NCBI RefSeq assembly: GCF_024462815.1
Contig: NZ_JANGCG010000023.1
Span: 1-36,303, forward strand
Length of the DNA: 36,303 nucleotides
Direction of reading: 5' to 3'
Source: Gemmiger formicilis
Lineage (GTDB): Bacteria; Bacillota; Clostridia; Oscillospirales; Ruminococcaceae
The translations under genes were made by a program, and so were the position numbers. Positions 32,228 to 36,303 of the stretch are shown here, one piece after another (within the stretch, counting starts at the first letter, position 1; each line of letters starts with the position of its first letter). The notes below the pieces were generated by a model. The model saw only the letters and a list, made by a program, of their open reading frames with translations. It ran no database searches and had not been told where the DNA came from.

Positions 32228-33427
32228 TTAACCTGCCTTCTTGGCTTTTCTATTCTTATTTTTCATAAATGCAACATAGCACGGATTTTGGTTGTTCAGC
32301 AGATCTTGCATCAGGTTTGCGGCCTGCTGTTTCGCCACGTCCTGTGGGTGGCAGTAAGTCCGCTCCAAGAACGCCGTATCTGCATGACCGAGCAACGATG
32401 CCGCCACCTGTTTGCTGGTGCCTTCCTGCAGCAGATACGTTGCGTAGAAATGCCGCAGGGTGTGCAGGTGGTAATCTTCCGATAACCCGCACTTTTTATA
32501 CAGCTTGCGCAGATGCCGTGTAAAAGTATCCGGGTGCGGCACATGACCGTCGGGGTCAGTAAAAATCGGCTGCTCTCTATCCGGAACACCGCTATGCAGC
32601 ACCTGTTGCTGTCGCAGCGCCATCAGAAGCTCCCATATCCCCATGGGAATCGTTACGATCCGTTCCCGATGGCTCTTGGTGTCGCTCTCAACAATCTGCC
32701 CGGATGCGCAGCTGCGGGAACGGCGGACGGTCAGTTCACAAGCACCGGTTATGTCCCGCCATTGCAGGGCGCACAGTTCCCCACGCCGCAATCCGGTCGT
32801 AATTGCCAAGGTATAATAGGCGCGATACAGAATCGGTTCGTTCTGAATCGCCCGCATTAGTTTACTCATTTCATACTTCTGCGGAATATGCTGCACCTCC
32901 TTTTCAAAATGCTTTTTCCGAACGCGGTGCGCCGGATTAAACTGAATAATGTCATTTTTCTTGGCATCCTCCAGTACCGAGGAAACCGTCTCAAGGTACT
33001 TCTGCACCGTTGTTTCCTTGATGCATTTCCCGCCCCGTCCGGGGCGCTTGCGAAGTTCCTCACACATTTCCTCTAGGGTCATGGGAAGCAGCTTTGCAAG
33101 CGGAATACCGCCAATCAGCGGGTAAACAATACCCAGATTTCGTTTGTACCCGGCGTATGTCGTAGCCTTAAAGAACGGTTCCTGCCGCTTGAGCCAATTT
33201 TCGGCGTACTGATCAAAGTGGGTCTGGTCACTTTCTTCTACACCATACTTGAACTTTTTCTCGATGCGTTCCGCTTCAGCCATGACATACTGCTGAATGC
33301 CGCGCTTTGGCACGGATGATGGCACAGTGATGGTCTGCGCCTTCATGCGTTTCTGCCCGTTGACCTTGTAGCCGTTGCAGACAGTGATTTTGAATTTTCG
33401 TTCGGACTTTTTCTTGATGTAAGCCAT
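32228..33427 (-). CDS. Tyrosine recombinase/integrase (right copy)
   Basis: A 399-residue integrase about 97 percent identical in protein to the left copy, with the same catalytic residues R214, H322, R325, H348 and Y358. Most substitutions are conservative (for example I188M, L262M, R370Q region). The ATG follows GAGGAGG, which lies inside the end of the relaxase gene, so the two are coupled. Being so alike, the two copies could act on each other's sites if they are functional. Confidence 0.95.
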   Translation of the reverse strand: MAYIKKKSERKFKITVCNGYKVNGQKRMKAQTITVPSSVPKRGIQQYVMAEAERIEKKFKYGVEESDQTHFDQYAENWLKRQEPFFKATTYAGYKRNLGIVYPLIGGIPLAKLLPMTLEEMCEELRKRPGRGGKCIKETTVQKYLETVSSVLEDAKKNDIIQFNPAHRVRKKHFEKEVQHIPQKYEMSKLMRAIQNEPILYRAYYTLAITTGLRRGELCALQWRDITGACELTVRRSRSCASGQIVESDTKSHRERIVTIPMGIWELLMALRQQQVLHSGVPDREQPIFTDPDGHVPHPDTFTRHLRKLYKKCGLSEDYHLHTLRHFYATYLLQEGTSKQVAASLLGHADTAFLERTYCHPQDVAKQQAANLMQDLLNNQNPCYVAFMKNKNRKAKKAG

Positions 33428-33439
33428 TGTACCTCCTCG

Positions 33440-34792
33440 TCAGCGCTGCCGAGAACGGTCTCGGCAGCGATTTCTATTGTTTGTATGTTGACTTCGGTTT
33501 TCTTGTTCAATACGGTTGGAATCCCTTGTTCGTTGAATGCGTTTGATTGCTCCCTCCGCAATTTTATCCTCTTTACGAAGTTCGGCAATCTTACAGGTAA
33601 GCATTGCACGGCGGTCAGCCAGTTTCGGAGGAGCATCTTTTCTGCGCATCTGCTTAACGATTTCAGCCCGCTGTGCGGCAAGGGTTTCTATCTGTCGGGA
33701 CAGGTCTTTGCGGTAGTCCACGATTGTCTGCAAAGACGGGAACTGGTGTTCGTGAACAAAAGCGTGTTCTGCAAGAATTTTCTCGGTATCTTTCCAGATG
33801 CGCTCCAGTTCCGGGCGGTTGATGCGTGGCTGCTGCTTCTTGGGTAAGATACCCAGTTGGTAACAGTAGTACAGATATAAGCGGTGCATCTGGGATTCCC
33901 CGAAGAATACCTCGAAGAAAATTTGGAGGATGCCTTTTCCTGCATAGGTATCCTTGGGGCGATATCGTTTCGGCGTATACTGCCGGGGCGGGTGTTTCCG
34001 TTCATACACCCCTGCCCCATACAACAGGTAATTTCCGCGCAGTCGGTCATCTATGGCAGGTAAATCGTATTCTTCTCCCAGCCTATAAAGCCGCACGGCT
34101 CGACCACCATCCCGCGCCCGGATGGTCGCATATTTTCGGTGTGGGTCACTGCCGAAAATATACCCTTGCCGATACAGCGCCCTGTGGAAGTCCTCGGCGG
34201 TACTGGCATCCTCACAGGCTTGGTCAATGGCCGCCCGCATTCGGGCGTACCGCGCCGGTTCCTTGGTCTTGGGCTGCTCCACTACCGACAAGCCGTACTC
34301 CCGGCACAGCTTGTCGGATGCTGCCCGGAACTCGGCATACTGGCTGCGGCGCTGCTCATATTTTTTGCCGTCCACATAGGACACGGAATTTATCACAAAA
34401 TGATTATGTAAGTTATCCGTATTCATATGGGTAGCGACCAGCACTTGGAACCGCTTGCCCCATACCTTGCGGGCCAGTGCCACGCCAATTTCGTGGCACT
34501 GCTCCGGAGTAACCTCTCCTTCGCGGAAGCTTTGGTAGGCGTGGAGCGCCACCACGCCGTCTGTTTTACCAAAGCGTTCCTGTACAGCCCGCATATCTTC
34601 CCACGCATGATTTGCCCTGCAATGGATGCCGGTGACAAGCTGGGCGCTCTCATTCAGCTTGGTCTTGGCATCGTTCTCTGCGTAGTGCAGTGTCTGGGCA
34701 AGAGCATCGTATTCGGTTTTGTCCGGGTTGGCCGCGTAATCAAGGACGCGCTGTAAGCTGTCCTTGATGGTCCAAATCTTAGTTACCGCCAA
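33440..34792 (-). CDS. MOBP-type relaxase, full length
   Basis: A 450-residue relaxase with the same HMNTDNLHNH metal-binding motif (H122, H129, H131) as the left copy and over 90 percent identity along the shared 413 residues. It keeps the final 37 residues missing on the left, a basic tail rich in Arg, Asn and Gln. Divergence from the left copy is highest around 255-280, where a four-residue insertion (DTYAGK region) occurs. This is the copy more likely to be fully active and could act in trans on the first element's oriT. Confidence 0.94.
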   Translation of the reverse strand: MAVTKIWTIKDSLQRVLDYAANPDKTEYDALAQTLHYAENDAKTKLNESAQLVTGIHCRANHAWEDMRAVQERFGKTDGVVALHAYQSFREGEVTPEQCHEIGVALARKVWGKRFQVLVATHMNTDNLHNHFVINSVSYVDGKKYEQRRSQYAEFRAASDKLCREYGLSVVEQPKTKEPARYARMRAAIDQACEDASTAEDFHRALYRQGYIFGSDPHRKYATIRARDGGRAVRLYRLGEEYDLPAIDDRLRGNYLLYGAGVYERKHPPRQYTPKRYRPKDTYAGKGILQIFFEVFFGESQMHRLYLYYCYQLGILPKKQQPRINRPELERIWKDTEKILAEHAFVHEHQFPSLQTIVDYRKDLSRQIETLAAQRAEIVKQMRRKDAPPKLADRRAMLTCKIAELRKEDKIAEGAIKRIQRTRDSNRIEQENRSQHTNNRNRCRDRSRQR

Positions 34793-35048
34793 TGAGCAGG
34801 TCCCTCAAGCGGTCGGTCTGGGCGTTGATGGCTGTACCATCTTGAACAGAACAGCTTTCTGCAATTTCATCCAGTTTGTCCAATACATTAAATACCTCCT
34901 TGGGCGGGTGTCCACCCGGTTTATATCCCAGCGCCCGCTGGCGCAAGTATTCCGAGAGTGACAAGCCACACTTTTTAGCCAACATCGTCACCTTTTTCTT
35001 TTCGGTGACGGTGACCCGGACATTGATTCCAACCGTTCTGTTCCTCAT
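34779..35048 (-). CDS. MobC-like relaxosome accessory protein (right copy)
   Basis: An 89-residue homologue of the left MobC-like protein with the same ribbon (RVTVTEKKK) and LSLSEYLRQRAL helix. Residues 66-80 differ most, the same segment that varies between the elements, and may tune contact with its own oriT or relaxase. It overlaps the RepA-like gene upstream (ATGA) and the relaxase downstream. Confidence 0.85.
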   Translation of the reverse strand: MRNRTVGINVRVTVTEKKKVTMLAKKCGLSLSEYLRQRALGYKPGGHPPKEVFNVLDKLDEIAESCSVQDGTAINAQTDRLRDLLIGGN

Positions 35049-36250
35049 GCGCTTGCAGCCTCACAGGGGTTCGGGGCTGTCCCCGTAGGCTTTTCGGCGG
35101 GTTGCCCTGTGGCAACACTTCGCCCATGCTTGCTTCCCTCAAGCGCTCCGAGTGACGATGGTGACGATGGTGACGGTCTTTCTGGGATACCCCACCCCGA
35201 TAATTGAGTTATGTCAATATCATCGTCACCACCGTCACCATCGTCACCATAGAAGTTCAAAAGGCGAACCTTGTTTTTTCGATGGGTTTTATATCGGATG
35301 TTTTTCGGTTCAAATACTTTATCAAAATACTTGGCCATATTGTAGGTGAACTGGTTCGGCTTGGCATTTTCAATACCTGCCGCTGCAAGCAACTCGGAGG
35401 CTGTTCCCTGCCAGTTTCCGACACTTTCGATGTACTTCGCCGCTTTCCACAAGTAGTCCGGCACAGCCTTGATCTCTCGTTCCTCTGCGGTTTCTTCATC
35501 TTCCAAAGTCCAGATGCAATTTTCTTCCCGCAAATGCAGCGTTCTATCGTCCATATCGCGTCCGGTAAGCAAAATGTCAGCAGTTTGGCTCATTCGCTTG
35601 CGCTGCATAACCCAGCTGGTATCTGCCACACCCATAAGACCTGTGGAGCCTGAAATCTGGTCAAATGGGTCGGATGCAGTTTGCTTGCGCAAGTGGTGAA
35701 TCAGCAATATGCAGATGCCATACTTGTCGGCAATCTTTTTCAATGCCCCCGCTTCTTTATAGTCGTTTGCATACATCCCGCCGTTTCCATCGCTCACACG
35801 CACTTTTTGAAGTGTATCGATGACAATCAAGCCAACATCGCAGTATGTATGAATCAAAGATTCTACCTGTTCCTCTAAGCCCTGCCCAATACTCGGACAT
35901 TCCGTTTGGAGAATCAGCCTCTCCGGAGCATCCCTGCCGTCGATAAGCTGGAAGATTCGGTTTTGCAGACGGTTAAATGTATCTTCCAACGAGAAATAAA
36001 TCACGGTGCGTGGCTCTATTTCTCGATTCCAGACAGGATTACCCTGCGCGATCTGCAAACACAGCCACAAGGTCAGCCAGCTTTTGCCTGCCTTGCTGGG
36101 ACCGGCAAACAGCGCCAATCCGGCTGGGAGCAGGCCAGGAATAATCCACTTTACGGGTGGCAGCGGCGTGGAGAGGAGTTCCTCTGCGGAGATTGCTTTC
36201 GGAAGTTTTGTAAAAGTCATTTGCATCATCCTTTCTTGTTTGGTATACAT
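35045..36250 (-). CDS. RepA-like RecA-fold ATPase (right copy)
   Basis: A RecA-fold ATPase with Walker A GPSKAGKS and Walker B LIVIDT. The frame from 36250 gives 401 residues. A second ATG nine codons in, at 36220, follows AAAGGATG, aligns with the left start and is the more probable start (391 residues). It is roughly two-thirds identical to the left copy over the body, but the last 29 residues are identical. An Asp/Gly-rich run replaces the left Asp-rich run. The upstream promoter and origin region are cut by the window edge. Confidence 0.85.
   Translation of the reverse strand: MYTKQERMMQMTFTKLPKAISAEELLSTPLPPVKWIIPGLLPAGLALFAGPSKAGKSWLTLWLCLQIAQGNPVWNREIEPRTVIYFSLEDTFNRLQNRIFQLIDGRDAPERLILQTECPSIGQGLEEQVESLIHTYCDVGLIVIDTLQKVRVSDGNGGMYANDYKEAGALKKIADKYGICILLIHHLRKQTASDPFDQISGSTGLMGVADTSWVMQRKRMSQTADILLTGRDMDDRTLHLREENCIWTLEDEETAEEREIKAVPDYLWKAAKYIESVGNWQGTASELLAAAGIENAKPNQFTYNMAKYFDKVFEPKNIRYKTHRKNKVRLLNFYGDDGDGGDDDIDITQLSGWGIPERPSPSSPSSLGALEGSKHGRSVATGQPAEKPTGTAPNPCEAASA
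35056..35132 (-). other. Candidate oriT embedded in the RepA-like 3' end (right copy)
   Basis: The inverted repeats CGGGG-CTGT-CCCCG (35072-35085) and GTTGCC-CTGT-GGCAAC (35101-35116) match those at 2945-2989. The second stem is perfect here and has one T/G pair in the left copy, so pairing is kept despite the base change. Confidence 0.4.
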
Positions 36251-36303
36251 CTATTATCTCATACTATCGTCGTTTTGTGTGTAGTAAGTTTTATTCTCCA
36301 GTG

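Larger units (their letters stand above)
30561..36303. mobile_element. Integrative mobilizable element 2 (right end off-window)
   Basis: The segment starts at the 43-bp tRNA-end/terminator repeat, then carries a small gene, two tyrosine recombinases, relaxase, MobC-like and RepA-like genes, all on the minus strand. From about 32111 on it is homologous to the first element, in the same orientation. The left boundary at 30561 is inferred from the repeat beside the integrase gene. The cargo and right end lie beyond the window. Confidence 0.55.

Overview
The window looks like accessory DNA from a gut Clostridia bacterium close to Faecalibacterium, Gemmiger or Subdoligranulum (Oscillospiraceae). 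The reasons are strong AGGAGG-type ribosome binding sites, fairly GC-rich core genes next to AT-rich acquired ones, and mobilisation modules typical of that group. The genus is an inference from style, not from a marker gene.

Layout. (1) 1-4093: the core of an integrative mobilizable element on the minus strand: RepA-like ATPase, MobC-like protein, MOBP-type relaxase, tyrosine recombinase, terminator. (2) 4094-5093: no convincing protein gene. It holds two identical palindromic sites and a strong minus-strand transcription unit with promoter, consecutive hairpins and terminator, which I read as a structured noncoding RNA of about 480 nt. (3) 5094-24554: a defence-type cargo island. It contains an AT-rich membrane protein; a four-gene operon (UPF1-like helicase with PLD-like and zinc-ribbon tail, CbxX-type AAA+ ATPase, coiled-coil/J-like protein, HIRAN protein); an Xre regulator divergent from a four-gene extended type III restriction-modification operon (PLD/SNF2-like helicase, DUF4391 protein, Mod, Res); an AlbA_2/Schlafen-type ATP-binding protein; and an AbiH-family protein. 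(4) 25155-25199: the 3' half of a tRNA-Arg(CCG), cut at the anticodon loop, which I read as the right attachment site of this first element. (5) 25200-30560: a two-component system and FtsX-type ABC transporter, probably for antimicrobial peptide sensing and efflux, flanked by a 43-bp direct repeat made of the tRNA 3' end plus its terminator. (6) 30561-36303: a second related element: small gene, second tyrosine recombinase, then the same recombinase-relaxase-MobC-RepA module. It runs off the right edge.

How it works together. Positions 1 to about 4170 and 32111 to 36303 are homologous and co-oriented. The window therefore shows two related mobilizable elements in tandem at or near a tRNA gene, with a defence island as cargo of the first and a sensor/transporter block trapped between them. 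In each element the minus-strand operon supplies replication, nicking and integration functions. The cargo operons read the other way and carry their own promoters.

The least explained parts are the four-gene helicase/AAA+/J-like/HIRAN operon, the helicase plus DUF4391 extension of the type III system, and the minus-strand structured RNA at 4478-4958.
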